Below, piece after piece: positions 1-12,100 of a stretch of 64,000 nt of DNA. The stretch comes from Agapetus fuscipes (Eukaryota; Arthropoda; Insecta; Trichoptera; Glossosomatidae), in assembly GCA_951799405.1 (NCBI GenBank), contig OX637332.1, positions 4,407,001 through 4,471,000 of the forward strand, given 5' to 3'. The number at the start of each line of letters is the position of its first letter. Positions within the stretch are counted from its first letter, which is position 1. Made by a program: the position numbers and the translations under genes. The notes beneath the pieces are model-generated. The model was not told the origin of the DNA and did not search any database. It saw nothing but the letters and a program-made list of their open reading frames with translations.

Positions 1-107
1 TTGACAGTTGGCTGGGCTGACAGCTATGTGAAGTTTCCTTTTGATATTCCAGTATATTTGAAGCAAATAAGGCCCCCAAAGAGGGCTCCAAACAAATATT
101 GCGTTAC

Positions 108-206
108 CTTATCACACCTACAGCTGTATAAATCTAGTAAATTGTATTTTTCATCCAATATTGACATTTCTTGACCAAAATTTTTCGTTTGAATACAATT
201 TGGCAT
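108..206 (-). CDS. possible first coding exon of an unidentified gene running off the left edge
   Basis: On the minus strand an ATG at 206-204 opens a frame of 33 codons (beginning MPNCIQTKNFG, ending CRCDK) followed by a donor-like AAG/GTAACG at 107. I do not recognise the protein. The frame also stays open past the donor to 24, so a single-exon peptide of 60 aa is another reading. A second in-frame Met is at residue 14. No TATA box or other promoter element is obvious upstream (207-510). Support is only the open frame, the non-repetitive character and the donor, so this is tentative. Confidence 0.25.
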
Positions 207-510
207 TTAGCTGCCACGGCTGCATGCAAAAAATGGTACGCATGCATGAATGTATGTAGAGAACATAGAGAAACAAAGGATACATTAAAATGGAAGGTCA
301 AATCACCCTGTTTTAAAGTTGTTCTGTTTTATGGCGGTTGACAGTTTGACAGACAGATTTTTGATGAATCGAAAAAATAATGACCGAAGTGTTTGCTTAA
401 GCGTTTAAAAAGCTTGTTTTTCATATTTTTCTTCATGTTCATGTGGTTTTACACGCTAAAAAATAAATTAAAACAGCTTTATGATTTCCAAGATTTGACA
501 TATAACTTAT
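207..510. other. unassigned AT-rich sequence
   Basis: No gene or clear repeat seen. If the minus-strand exon at 108-206 is real, its 5' UTR and promoter would lie here. Confidence 0.3.
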
Positions 511-1012
511 AATAATCTATAATCTATAATCTAAGTTGCAAGGATATATTCATTCAAAGCTCTCAGATGTATGCCCACAAACAAACACGTGTAGTTCGCG
601 CTTACAAATGCTGATTGTGTACTAACAAATAAAATCGAAACCTCAAACGAACATAAGCCCTGCAACTCTTGCCGACATTCCCTGAAACAGGGGTGACATT
701 GGCAAAGTGAACCATTTTTTACAGTATGGGTGGTCAGCCTCATACCAACCTATAAGTCAAGGAATACGAGTAATAAATAACATTTAAGTAAACAACAAAA
801 TCTTAAAAATAAATCTATACAAAAAAATTACAAAAATTTCTTATGCAAAAAAAGTAGCAAACTAATAAACCAACATTACAAATCAGCATTGCAGATCAGC
901 CGCCACTTCTTCCTGTCCTTGCATACTTCTTTCATTTCATCCAGAGTCATAGCCTTTTTCATACAAGCTCTCCTTTTATTATGACTCTGGATATCCCATT
1001 CACTCGCTATTT
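511..1012 (-). mobile_element. LINE-T 3' fragment (tail plus end of ORF)
   Basis: Antisense copy of the commonest repeat of the window. It begins with the reversed microsatellite tail (ATCTATAATCTATAATCTAA), carries the shared 3' UTR of about 330 bp, and at 880-1010 encodes the last residues of the reverse-transcriptase ORF ([16 protein letters not shown] on the minus strand). It is 5' truncated. Confidence 0.85.
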
Positions 1013-1419
1013 AACTTAAAAATTGAAAAATTCTCTAGGCATAAATTGGAAGGTTATGCTGGCAAAAAAAGGGCAAAAACTCTTATTTATCGTTTTTGGT
1101 TATTGTTTAACTAAACATATATAGTCCAAAAGATCACTTTGTTAACTTTGTGTAATATTCTGGCTTGTTAACCCAGGTTAGAAAATTTGACGTTTGACAT
1201 GAATTTTTCTTCTTCTTTGGAGCGATCGCGAAAGGAAAGGTACAGGTCGCAAGGAAAAGTACGAGCGCCTGTATTGGTAGAAAACGGCAAATAACGATTT
1301 AAAATAATACGAAAAAAAAATATTTACAAATTATTTTAATAAAATGATAATATGTGTTACATGTTTCAAAGTTTTCAAATAATAAGTGCATTAATATTTT
1401 GTTCAAAAACGTCAAATAA

Positions 1420-2440
1420 GCGCCAGTGTCAAACTCTGCAAAATATGTCAATTTGTGTATACTTCTTCTTTTTCTTGTGAAAATCTGGCTCAAGAGAAGG
1501 AGCGCCAGTGTCAAACTAAGCGCGGTCCGTGGGTATATAAAGCGGGCCGTTTGTCTGAGCTGGCCAGTTTCTCTTTTTTCTTCGAAAAGCGAGTTTCTCA
1601 GTGAGTGCAGTGTTGAAAGTTTAGATTCAGTGCGGGTTGACAGTATTTTTTTTTCAGTGAGTAGTGGTGAAAGTGATTTTCTTGTAAAAAGAATTTATTT
1701 TTGCAAAAATAAATTGATTCTCGATTTAATTTTAAATAAAGTGCAGTGACCGCGTAATAGTAAAAATGTTTTTGGATGCATGCTAACGCAAGTTTTTCAA
1801 AATTATTTTCGATTTTTTATACAAACAAGTACTAACATTCATTTTGTGAAAATTCAAAATAATTGTATTTAATTAATTTTAGCTTCTACTGTAGGTACAT
1901 ACAGCGTTGGCTATCCAAAAATACTTTGCTGAAAAAAATACACAAAACTATTTTTTGAAATAAATGATTAAAAAAAGTGACAGTGAATTGTGCCTTTTTA
2001 AATTCAAAACTTAGCATACAATTTTAAAAAAATGAACCGTACAGTACAGTTTTTGTTTAATAATATATATTTAAAAATATTTTGTAAATCAATACCAATT
2101 TTGTTATTTTTATATTTTTCATAGCGCCAGTGTTCAAAAACTGAAAATCTTTTTCATTTTTATAAAAATAAACTAAAAGTGATAGCGAAAAGTGCTTTGA
2201 AAATATACATAATAAAAATCAAACATAATTTTTGAGTAATAAAGTGAATATGGGTACTTTCGTTAAAAAAATTATAATAAATATTTAAAACAATTTTAAA
2301 TAATGTGAAGTGCCATGTTGTAGCCAAGACGGGAGAAAAGCAGCCGGGAGCTTGAGCGAAAACATGTAAATTAAATATATTTTTACGAGTGTAAAATTAT
2401 ATTGTGTGTTCCTGAGGCGGTTCCAGAAAACTGTGAGTCA
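1420..2440 (+). promoter_or_regulatory. TATA promoter with long AT-rich leader; owner unknown
   Basis: TATATAAA at 1534-1541 lies about 30 bp before CCAGTTTC, a usable initiator. A motif GCGCCAGTGTCAAACT occurs before it at about 1420 and 1502, and a relative at 2124. The following 900 bp hold no long ORF but many AGTG/GTGA words, and end in a donor-like ACT/GTGAGT near 2432. This could be the 5' exon of a plus-strand gene or the leader of a decayed LTR element. I cannot decide. Confidence 0.35.
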
Positions 2441-3160
2441 TATTTTGATTTTTATTTTTTAAAAGCCAGCATTTTTTTATTAGTAAATCAATTATGCATA
2501 ATTTAAATTCAATCAATTAAATGCAGGCCTAACAGCATTTATGATTGAATGTTAACTATTATTTGTTTTTTTTTTGTTTTCAATATTTTGCTAAGTTATG
2601 AGAAAATAAAAGTGTATAAAATATTATTAAGCAAGTGTTCATGGCTAATAAATTACTTATTAATTATTCCTGTTGCAAAACAATGCTGGCCTTTAAATAT
2701 TATATTTTTATGTTTTTTTTTTTGTTTTGGTTCCTTTAAGAAAGGGTTCCAGTATTTTTTTGTTGAAATGTAAACTGAACTCTATGTTATTGGAAACAAG
2801 TGTCATATTAAATTTTATAAATATTTTTAAATTTCTATTATTAAAAATATTTTAACATTTTCTTTTATCTCATTTGTACTGAGTATTTTTTTTGAAAATA
2901 CAAACAAATGAGAATACAAATCCCAACCAGCACATGACAAAATTATTTTAATTTGAACAAACTTTAAATGTGTACTTAAGTTAAAAATAAATTTTAGATA
3001 ATTTTTATAATGCTCTCCTTGATTTTTATGAAATATAAGGGTCGTTGTGGTTTACTCTAATTTTTCATTTTTATCAAGTCCATAAGGAAATGGAGGAGCA
3101 CTTGTAAATTGTATTTAATTTTTAATGAATTTTGTCATGCCAATAAAAAAGTATATATTT
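2441..3160. other. AT-rich sequence without recognisable gene
   Basis: Runs of A/T and short open frames with no conserved motif. If the donor near 2432 is real, this is intron. Confidence 0.3.
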
Positions 3161-3169
3161 TGGAATTCC

Positions 3170-5150
3170 ATTCAGGGGCCTGCTATTGAGTGGAGGGACT
3201 GAAATTGAATATAAGTGGTGTAACCAATATTTTTGGTTTTAGTGCTTTTAAAACGAAGAATGGTTAGACTGAGAAGTTAAACCTTTTTCGTCGGGGTTAT
3301 AGCCGCGGGGGCCAAGAGGGCTGATCTTTCTAGCGTGTTTCGAATGGAACAACGTTGGTTCGATCCCCGCTTGGGTCACTTGACTTTAACTTTGACCCTG
3401 GTTCAACAGATGTTATTGGGTAATTATTATTTAATAATTCATTAATAATAAACAATAATGAATTATTAAATAATGATATTAATACCTGTTTCTGGCCAGG
3501 CAGAATAGGTTGGTGAATTGCATTCCTCTTCACAAATCTATTTTTTATTTAAATTAAAAAATTAAAAAACCTTTACAACAATAAGCACCTGATCCTTCAG
3601 GATCAGGGTAAGACCCACTTTCAATGTGGGTTCCCGTGAGGCTGGCCACCTTACAAAAAGGAGAAAGAGTAGAGAGTGCATGCTTTCTGAGTGGAAGAAC
3701 TGAGTTTATATCCCAACAGTGTGTCTTTCAGACAAAATTATCCAGGGGGGCAAATAAGAAATCTGGGGGGGCGGAGTAAATAAATGAAACAAAGCTACCT
3801 ATGTGTAAATTTGGACTCCATTGACAACTTACGGTATTTTGCTCCGGGGGGGCAGCAGGGCTATTCCGGGGGGGGGCAAAGCCCCCTGCTGAAATACCTG
3901 AAAGAAACACTGTATCCCAACAACTGTTTTAATATTGTAGTTTTCAGCGCTTTTAAACCCAAAAATGGTTTGACTGAGAAGTTAAACAGTCATAAACATA
4001 GGCACCTGATCCTTCAGGATCAGGGTAAGACCTAAATTCCATGCAGATTCCTGTGAGGCTGGCCACCTTACAAACAGATGAAAGGATTGAGAGCGCATGC
4101 TTTCTGAGTGGAAAGACTGATTTTATATCCCAACAGTCTTACTAATATTTTATTTTTCAGGGCTTTTAAAGCAAAGAGTGGTTTGACTGAGAAGTTAAAC
4201 CTTCAAAACTATGGACGCAATGTTTTAGACAAAAGAGTAGAGAGTGCATGCTTTTTGAGTGGAAGGACTGAGTTTGGATACCAAGGTTTACTGTTTTATT
4301 TTCCAGGGTTTTTAAAGCAAAGAGTGGTTTGACTGAGAAGTTACACCGTCATAAACATAGGCACCTGATCCTTCAGGATCAGGGTAAGACCCAAATTCCA
4401 TGCAGATTCCCGTGAGGCTAGCCACCTTACAAACTGGGGAAAGAGTAGAGAGCGCATGCTTTCTGAGTGAAACGACTGAGTTTGTACCCCAATGGTGTTT
4501 CTGTTTTTTATTTTTCAGGGCTTTAACAACGAAGAGCGATTTGACTGAGAAGTTAAGCCGTCATAAACATAGGCACCTGATCCTTCAGGATCAGGGTAAG
4601 ACCCAAATTCCATGCAGATTCCCGTGAGGCTGGCCACCTTACAAACTGGAGAAAGAGTAGAGAGCGCATGCTTTCTGAGTGAAACGACTGAGTTTGTACC
4701 CCAATGGTGTTTCTGTTTTTTATTTTTCAGGGCTTTAACAACGAAGAGCGATTTGACTGAGAAGTTAAGCCGTCATAAACATAGGCACCTGATGCTTCGC
4801 GATCAAGATAAGACACAAATTCAATGCGGATTCCCGTGAGGCTGGCCATCTTACAAACTGGAGAAAGAGTAGAGAGCGCATGCTTTCTGAGTGAAACGAC
4901 TGAGTTTGTATCCCAATGGTGTTTCTGTTTTTTATTTTTCAGGGCTTTAATAATGAAGAGTGATTTGACTGAGAAGTTAAACCTTGATACCAATGGGCAC
5001 CTGATCCTTTAGGATCGGGTTAAGACCCCCATTCAATGCGGATTCCTGTGAGGCTGGCCACATTACAAACACATGAAGGAGTAGAGAGCGCACACTTTCT
5101 CAGTGGAAGGACTGAGTTCATATCCTAAGAGGTTTTCTGAATTTTTCCTC
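3170..5150 (+). repeat. 211-bp tandem array of degenerate zinc-finger-like, exon-like cassettes
   Basis: The landmark GCACCTGATCCTTCAGGATC recurs at about 3585, 4002, 4361, 4572, 4783 and 4996. The last four are 211-213 bp apart, and two neighbouring units are nearly identical. Each complete unit has a pyrimidine tract ending TTTTTCAG, about 77 bp coding for KSDLTEKLSRHKHRH, a donor-like CAGGGTAAGA, then a frame with LQTGERVESACFL. F-x5-L-x2-(K)-x3-H and TGER recall the two halves of a C2H2 finger, with the first His replaced. A gene relic is inference; the tandem structure is seen. A SINE (3288-3545) interrupts the first unit. Confidence 0.7.
3288..3545 (+). mobile_element. SINE-C copy (tRNA-like head), interrupted
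   Basis: A tRNA-like head with a B-box-like GGTTCGATCCC near 3358 is followed by a body (GACCCTGGTTCAACAGATG; GGCCAGGCAGAATAGGTTGG) that matches the minus-strand copy at 7363-7563. About 70 bp of AT-rich palindrome at 3417-3485 is inserted in the middle. Confidence 0.65.
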
Positions 5151-5306
5151 GGGAAGATAAATGCTTCACGTATTTGGAAGTTGAGCCTCCATGAAGATAT
5201 TCTCCGGATCGTCGTCAGGCTGGTCATCTTCAGGAAATTGGATCAGATCTACAGCAATACTGTTAAAAGACTTTCAATTGCAAAAATGACTGTCAGATTG
5301 AAATAG
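5103..5306 (+). pseudogene. open frame continuing the last degenerate array unit
   Basis: A 67-aa frame (MEGLSSYPKRFSEFF...) begins in the 3' half of the final 211-bp unit and runs into unique sequence. I do not recognise it. It may be the non-repeated remainder of whatever gene gave rise to the array. Confidence 0.2.
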
Positions 5307-5515
5307 CCAGATTGATATTAGGATTATGTTTTTAGAAGTCTCGGCATGCCTGTGTTGCGATTGCATTAGATTGAATAGGTAGGTAATAGTACTTTTAAGG
5401 AAATTAATTATAATGGGGTAAGTAATTTAAGGTTTAAAGTTTACTTTTAAGTTGATTCACATACGACATATGTTATACATTAAACATACAGACATATGCT
5501 ACACATTAAACATTT

Positions 5516-6016
5516 TCATAAGTTATTCATTCATGTTACTTTTATAAGTTATTCATTTAAGTTACCTTTATAAGTTATTCATTTAAGTAACTTTTATAAG
5601 TTATTCATTTAAGTTACCTTTATAAGTTTTTCATTTAAGTTACTTTTATAAGTTATTCATTTAAGTTACTTTTATAAGTTATTCATTTAAGTTACCTTTA
5701 TAAGTTATTCATTTAAGTTACTTTTATAAGTTATTCATTTAAGTTACTTTTATAAATTATTTATTTAAGTTACTTTTATAAGTTATTCATTTAAGTTACC
5801 TTTATAAGTTATTCATTTAAGTTACTTTTATAAGTTATTCATTTAAGTTACCTTTATAAGTTATTCATTTAAGTTACCTATATAAGTTATTCATTTTTTA
5901 TAAGTTATTCATTTAAGTTACTTTTATAAGTTATTCATTTAAGTTACTTTTATAAGTTATTCATTTAAGTTATTTTTATAAATTATTTATTTAAGCTCCT
6001 TTTATAAGTTATTCCT
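5516..6016 (+). repeat. 26-bp minisatellite, about 18 units
   Basis: Head-to-tail copies of TTATAAGTTATTCATTTAAG plus TTACCT. Units differ mainly by CC/TT in the last bases. One unit near 5890 is shortened, and the last ones decay into TAAATTATTTATTTAAG. Confidence 0.95.
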
Positions 6017-6109
6017 TTGACTTTCGTTGGTGAGGTTTCATTTTTAAGTTGTTTATTTACTTAAGTTTTTTTAGATAAGTTATAAGGTTAGGTTAGGGTA
6101 TACTAAGTT

Positions 6110-6403
6110 AAGATAGGGAAAGAAGCAAAGCCAGGCTGCCACCATTGCGAGGCAGCCTGCGATGACGCGGAGCATACGGTGTTGCACTGCTCTGCGTGGA
6201 CCACCTCAAGAGAGGCCTTGGAGGCATCAACTGGGGTGAGGTCAATTGTAGCAAAGACAGTGGCGGCGTCGATGCTCCGCGATGTGGCAATCTGGACGGC
6301 TTGGGAGGCTTTCGCTTCTTCCGTGATGGGAGAAAAAGAGAAGGCCAAAAGAGAGCGGGAACATACTCGGCTTCAGGCGGGGAACATTTCCAGTGGACAC
6401 TGA
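6110..6403 (+). pseudogene. C-terminal fragment of an R1-like LINE ORF
   Basis: Plus-strand frame with a CCHC knuckle (C-H-H-C, then HTVLHC) followed by W..SREAL and a Lys/Glu/Arg-rich end (GEKEKAKREREHT). This is the usual C-terminal arrangement of R1/I-type non-LTR ORF2 proteins. Only about 95 codons remain; no RT core is present. Confidence 0.6.
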
Positions 6404-6817
6404 AGGTGCTGTATTAAATATGTTTTTTATATATATGTATTTTGCAGTACTCAAATGTTGTTTTATAAGATGTTTTAATATTTTATAACTTTGAATGTTA
6501 TCCTTTTTTTTTAAAATGTGTCGATGACAGTTAGGTGTTTATCATGAAATTATGTTATTTTGATTAAATTTATTTATGAAAATTGTGTTGAATTGCTTTT
6601 TATAATTATGGTAGTTCTGTATTTAATCTAAATTTTCTTTATAGCCCACCTTAAATATATATATATTTTTTTTATGTTTGTACTAAACAAAATGGTTAAA
6701 AAAAAAAAAACTGTAAAAACCAAATACGCAATTTTTTCAAAACCCACGTACAAAACAAATCATGAAAATAAGCATCTAATGTGAATGGATATTAGGCCAC
6801 AATCTAAATTCATTTAC
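6404..6817. other. AT-rich DNA, no feature
   Basis: Homopolymer runs only; may include the 3' UTR of the LINE fragment before it. Confidence 0.3.
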
Positions 6818-6859
6818 TTATCCACTGTGCCCATCGGCACATACGTGCGAACATGACAA

Positions 6860-7051
6860 ATAGTATACAAGTTGCTGCCAGGTATTGCTTAAGTGCGGGT
6901 CCGGCAGCAACTGAATGAGAGAGGTCGTTTTAGTGCGGTCTGGGAGACTCCTCGCTGAGTTTGCCAAATCCCACACACCCCCCGGAATCGCGCCGGGGAA
7001 GCCTTTTGAAGGTTTTTTCCTCTCACGCAAAAAAAAAAAAAAAAAAAAAAA
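6860..7051 (+). mobile_element. LINE 3' end with A22 tail
   Basis: A GC-richer segment (CACCCCCCGGAATCGCGCCG) ends in an uninterrupted run of about 22 A at 7029-7050, typical of a poly(A)-tailed retroelement 3' end. Family not assigned; it may be the 3' UTR of the R1-like fragment at 6110-6403. Confidence 0.5.
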
Positions 7052-7089
7052 GGTTAGGTTATACCTACACACAAGTTTATATGTTAAGT

Positions 7090-7210
7090 TTAAGAAACAA
7101 TACGTATTTTCCCCCCATTGAAACCATGCCGTCTACTTTATTATCATTTTTGCCTCATTTTAAAAGGGAAACCAATGCAAATCGGCTTGTATGGCACCCT
7201 TCGCCACTGT
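7090..7210 (+). mobile_element. hAT-like MITE, right half
   Basis: Matches the right part of the complete MITE at 19466-19695, ending GGCACCCTTCGCCACTG. The left half is absent. Confidence 0.7.
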
Positions 7211-7362
7211 GAGTTATACATTTAAGTTTCAACAATAGTCAATAAGTAAATCTTCTAAGTTTTTTCTGTTTTGTCTGTAACAAATTATACTTTTAAGTTT
7301 CCATATGTAAGTTTCCAAAATAAGTTAAATATATAAGTTTATATTTTAAGTTTCTTTGATTT

Positions 7363-7563
7363 TTTTTTTTTTTTTTTATCAGATTTGTGGAAAGGAATGC
7401 AATCCACCAACCTATTTTGCCTGGCCAGTTGTCTTCATGCGAAAGCAGAAGCTTGTGTGCATGCAACGGCATCTGTTGAACCAGGGTCGGAGTTATCGTC
7501 ACGGGATTCGAACCAGCGTTATCCGGTTCCAAGTAACCTGTCTTGATCCCCGCGGCCATAGAC
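7363..7563 (-). mobile_element. SINE-C copy (tRNA-like head)
   Basis: On the minus strand it runs from a tRNA-like head (GGTTCGAATCCCGT, a B box) through GACCCTGGTTCAACAGATG and GCCAGGCAAAATAGGTTGG to a T/A-rich end at 7363. The plus-strand relative is at 3288-3545. Confidence 0.65.
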
Positions 7564-7635
7564 CGACTGGTTATTTATTTCAGTTTCTACAATAAGCTGT
7601 ACATCTATGTTTCTATTGTAAGTTAGTACATTGCA

Positions 7636-8205
7636 CCCCGTTGTGGTGGCTCAGTCTGGTTACTGTGACTGTACCATTCTGTTAAGGGTGGCCAGTATCT
7701 ACATAGATGTGTCTCCAAATTGTTAACGTCTACTGTTTGCTCTAGTGACAAAGGTGTGGCTTGAATGCTTGGACCAAAAACACTTCAAATCATATCACAT
7801 CAATAATTTGATTTTAATCAGAAGGTAGCAGAGCTCCAAAGAAGCTACGCACAGAAGTAACGAAATTTGAGCAAAAGAAAAAAGAAGGAATGAACCGCGC
7901 TCAAAACCTGAAAGAACAATATCAAGAATCTGAACTAGGCCGTGAAAGACATAAATCATTTGATTCTGTCCTTGATTATACGACTTGGATTGTTTAATAT
8001 TGTAGAATTGTATGCTTGATTTGTGTTTTTTAGCTTAAAGTTATTTTAATAAGTTTATTAACATTTAAGTTTATGAATGTAAGTATATTTAAGCTTTTTG
8101 CTAAGCTTTATTAATAAATTAAGAACTATAGGACGGAAGATGAGAATCTAGGATTTTCCGAAAATGACTTTCGGACAAAGTTACTTGACTAATACGTGGG
8201 TATAA
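7636..8205. other. intergenic DNA with one short repeat fragment
   Basis: 7636-7700 resembles fragments near 28275, 39125 and 52190 (CCATTCTGTTAAGGGTGGCC versus CCATTCCGCTAGGGGTGGCC), a small dispersed repeat. The rest is unassigned. Confidence 0.4.
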
Positions 8206-8209
8206 GGCT

Positions 8210-8410
8210 AACCTTCATGCTGTAAAAACTTGGTTCATTTTTGCCAATGCCATACCGGTTTCAGGAGTTGCAAGGTTCATGTTCATTTGAGGTTTGGTTT
8301 ATCTAGTTGCTTGTGTAAGCACAAAATTACACGTGTCTGCCTGTGGGCGTGGATTAAATATAAGACTTAGATGTCAATATATATTTGAAACTTAGATAAC
8401 GGATTACATA
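8210..8410 (+). mobile_element. LINE-T 3' end, decayed
   Basis: Recognisable from CATGCTGTAAAAACTTGGTTCA through the ACACGTGTCTGCCTGTGGGC segment to CTTAGATAACGGATTA. Many substitutions. Confidence 0.6.
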
Positions 8411-9095
8411 GATAAATGAATGACAACCTTGAAAATAAAACTTTCTTTGTTACTATTTATTTATTTTCTTTCTTGAAAAATCCCAGATTTAACTTCTTTA
8501 TTCCTATCAGACTTTTATCAGAAGTTTATTTATTAGAATAAGAACAAAAATTGTACCTTTGTATCCAAATTTTTTTCATTCCAATAAACAATTTTCTTGA
8601 AAAAAAATGTGTTTTTTTTAATAGAAGACCTAAATGTCTGCATTATAAACAATCCTCAGCGTAAAAACACATTTCAATATAAAAAAGAAAACAAACATAA
8701 TTTTTCATCATTTTTGAAGTAACTTATATAGTGACACGCTTAGGATACTTTATAATTCAGACAATTTTATTTCAGAGAAGCTACGAGAGGAAAATTCGTT
8801 TTGTACTTTTTTAACAGGAAAAAAAAATTATCTACACATTCCAAATGAGCTTAAAAATAAGGAAGTTTCCCTGATTCAAAAAAAAAAAACTTTTTTCCCC
8901 GAAATGGAAAAAAAAAATTCTACTATGTCCACCCAGAACATACTGGCAACACACAAACATAAAAAAATACAACGGTAGAGTTCTACATGGATTGCACTGA
9001 TTGGTATTGGCAATTCATATTAAAAATGAAAAATTCTAGTAATAAATGTTTTGTGGGTTAAGATTTCAAAAGTGAATGAATGTTGGTTTGATTAT
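8411..9095 (-). other. probable 3' UTR and downstream region of the OCIA-domain gene
   Basis: AT-rich DNA just after the asrij/OCIAD1 stop codon on the minus strand. Several TTTATT words (AATAAA on the minus strand) could be poly(A) signals; none can be chosen. Confidence 0.35.
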
Positions 9096-9180
9096 TTATT
9101 TGATAATGGGATCCCCGTACTGATTCTTCGGTTCCACGTGCGGCCGCGATCTGACAATCGGAAGGGTAGGCTCATCCAAC
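9096..9180 (-). CDS. asrij: asrij/OCIAD1 exon 6 (terminal)
   Basis: Acceptor TATTTTTTTAAG. Encodes LDEPTLPIVRSRPHVEPKNQ then YGDPIIK and TAA at 9098-9096. The KNxYGD end is like that of OCIAD1. Locally GC-rich (GCGGCCGC) in AT-rich surroundings. Confidence 0.78.
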
Positions 9181-12100
9181 CTTAAAAAAATAGAAATTTA
9201 CATAAAAATCACAATTAATGAAGAAAAAACAGCATTATCTAAATCTAAATCTAAGCTGTAAAAATATGTATCATTTAAGATTCATATTAAATGCATTCCC
9301 ACAAGCAGATACGCATAATTTCGCGCTCACACATGCCGCATGTGGACCTACAATATAAAAAACAAATCTCAAATGAACATAAGCCCTACAACTCTTGCTG
9401 TCCTTCCCTGAAACAGGGGTGACATTGGCAAAGTGAACCATTTTTTACAGTATGGGTGGTCACACCTCAACAGTTCTCTGTGAGCTTGGTCGTCGCTGTA
9501 GAAAGCGCCAATTCTCAAGCAGTTGCTGTAAGGCTGGATAGACTTTTAGTGACCGGTCTTTGGTAAACGTATATGAATAAAGATTTTAAATTATGATTAC
9601 GGTCGTTAGACATTTTAAAGAATGAAAAAAAAACGGATTTTACTGACCGTGCAAAAGAGAACAATTTTCTCTACATTTCGTCGGAGTCATATTCGACGTC
9701 CTCAGGAGACGTGTGTCCTGGTTCCTCCTTGTAGAGGACACACGTCTCCTGAGGACGTCGGACATGACTCCGATGAAACGTAGAGAAAATCGTTCTTCTC
9801 TTTTGCACGGTCAGTAAATCCGTTTTTTTTTCATTCTTTCAAAGGCATATGAATTTTTCACCCAGCGTGTTCCCTTGCTCGAACGCATGGAGATCGAACC
9901 CTTGCTCTCGGCATGGAATACAAGCATTCTACCAATTGAGCTATCGACCTTTTTACGAGCTTGGTCGTCGTCGCTACACAGCACCAATTCTCAAGCAAGA
10001 CCCAGTTGCTTGAAATTGGTTGTTGGCTGTATAGACCTTTGGTGACCGGTCATTGGTACAGGTTTTATGAATTTGTCAACCCAGCGAAGAGCAAATTTAA
10101 AAATTTAAGTGGTATATTTTTTGTGCTCCGCTGGGATTCGAACCCACAACCTTCTATTTACGAGTCAGAAGTGTTAACCACTAGACTACGGACTGGTCAA
10201 GTAAGTTTTCCAATAACAGTTTTTCATACCTGCATTTGTACATTAATTATAATTTTTAACTTGTAAACATGTCAAATGAACAAAATTTTGGTTTTAATTT
10301 AAAATTTACATTGTTAATGTTTATTTGGGGTTCAGGTTTTATTGTGTTAGTGCATGTTATTTATTGTGTTAGTGCAATTTTCACTGCACTTGCAGCATAT
10401 TTAATTTTTTACCTGCTCTTAAAAATAAAACACAAATGATAATACATCCCTGTATTTAAAAATAGACAGCGCTGGCAGCAGTTGAACAAGGAAATAAAAA
10501 CCCATTCTGGATTGTTGTGCCAATTATGATAGGGATAATGTTACACTATTGTTATAATACTTTAAATAATAAATATTTCACTCACTTATAAGGTTGTGAT
10601 TGTGTGGCAGTGTGGTTTGTTCTATTTCTGCTTCTCAATTCTTCATAGGACACGCTTGGAGCCTTCGGTGCAAGATTATCTAGACTCGAAGGCGAACCTA
10701 GGGAATGAGAAAATGCATACAAACAATGCAATAATGAGTTAAAAATACTTAAGACATATGTTTTTCATCAATAATTTAGCAAGTTTTTAGAAATTTTCAA
10801 GATTTTTTTTCATGTTTAGTTTAAAGCCAGGTAAGATATTGCAATTACAACACTTCCTTCCAGTTTTTTAATCACAGTAGGCTCTCTACTAAGGTTTTTT
10901 CAATATTCTAGCATTTCCTCAATACGCCTTTTGGTTCCTTGCTCGACAAATCAAGACGATCGGAGATTGAATATAGGTAACCGTACTGTTATGTAAATAG
11001 TAGATTGATATAGGTGTACATCGTAGGAAGCAATAATTATTATAGTGTTATGTAAATAGTAGATTAATATAGGTGTACATCATAGGTAGCAATAATTATT
11101 ATAGGCTTAAGAAATCTAGAAATGAAATAATCCCTTTGTACTCTTGAAGCTGGTAGAACGTTCGAGAATTTGCTGGCAAATTGGCCCCTGGAGACTTCTG
11201 TCTCTAGGGTATATAAGGAGCAAAATTGTGTGCACCAAGACAGATAGATAGTCGCCTTTGATTGAGAGTGTGTGAGGTGCTGAACTGTGAAAATAAATTT
11301 GAGTTGCTAAAAGTGTTAAAAATAAATTTAAATTGTAAAATAAATTAGGTGAAAATAAATAACCTGAAAGAAGACCAGTATGTTTTAATTTAGAGACTAT
11401 CCGAACCCAAAAACACTACAGTACTATGTTGCTTAGGGTTTGGTGGTTCACACAGTTAAAGCCTACTGTAGGAGCATATAAAAATTGATAATATACATAT
11501 ATTTATAAATTAATTATTAATTTGTATATGTAATCATACTAAACGATTCTCAGATAATATACGCGAAAATTACGGGACTACTATTTCATTGTTTCGTACT
11601 AACTAACTAACATTTACTTTAGAAATCAGATAATCTGTCTGCAAAAACAAAAGGGTGATGGATTGCCGAGCACCTACTGTGTGTGTTTTTGTCACACCAG
11701 TAATATTATATTTTCAATGGTTTCATTTCAATTTACAGAAATTTAATTTCATGGAAAAATTCAATAAAAAAACACACTACATAAAATTACTAAAAAAGCT
11801 GCACTCCTCTGTGCACATGAAGTTGCTTTATTTAAACTTATACGGTGTTATTCTCAAACAGCAAAGCCATGGCTCATCCGCAGCCTACAAAGAATTTTCC
11901 ATACAAAAAATGGTAATCTGTAGATCAGCTATTGTCAAAGTTTGTGTTTGTTGGATCATGTAAATGATCTGGTGAGCTGGTTTCTCGAAGGTTGGTTATT
12001 TAGTAAAATCCAGATGTATATTGTAATCGAAGATTTATTTCAATGTTTTTACGATACAAAACTAGAAGCGATGTTTAATGTTTCACAATCAAAAAGGAAG

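Noticed and set aside
531..743. Recurrent 60-80 aa frame with [16 protein letters not shown], seen at many places (also 30901, 45667, 47936, 61593)
   Set aside because: It is the 3' UTR of LINE-T read through; the frame breaks differently in each copy and lies after the ORF stop.
1426..1749. 107-codon plus-strand frame across the TATA region
   Set aside because: It runs through the promoter and the leader, has no recognisable domain and is AT-driven.
5516..6016. CRISPR-like regular repeats
   Set aside because: Units are directly joined with no unique spacers, and the genome is eukaryotic; it is a minisatellite.
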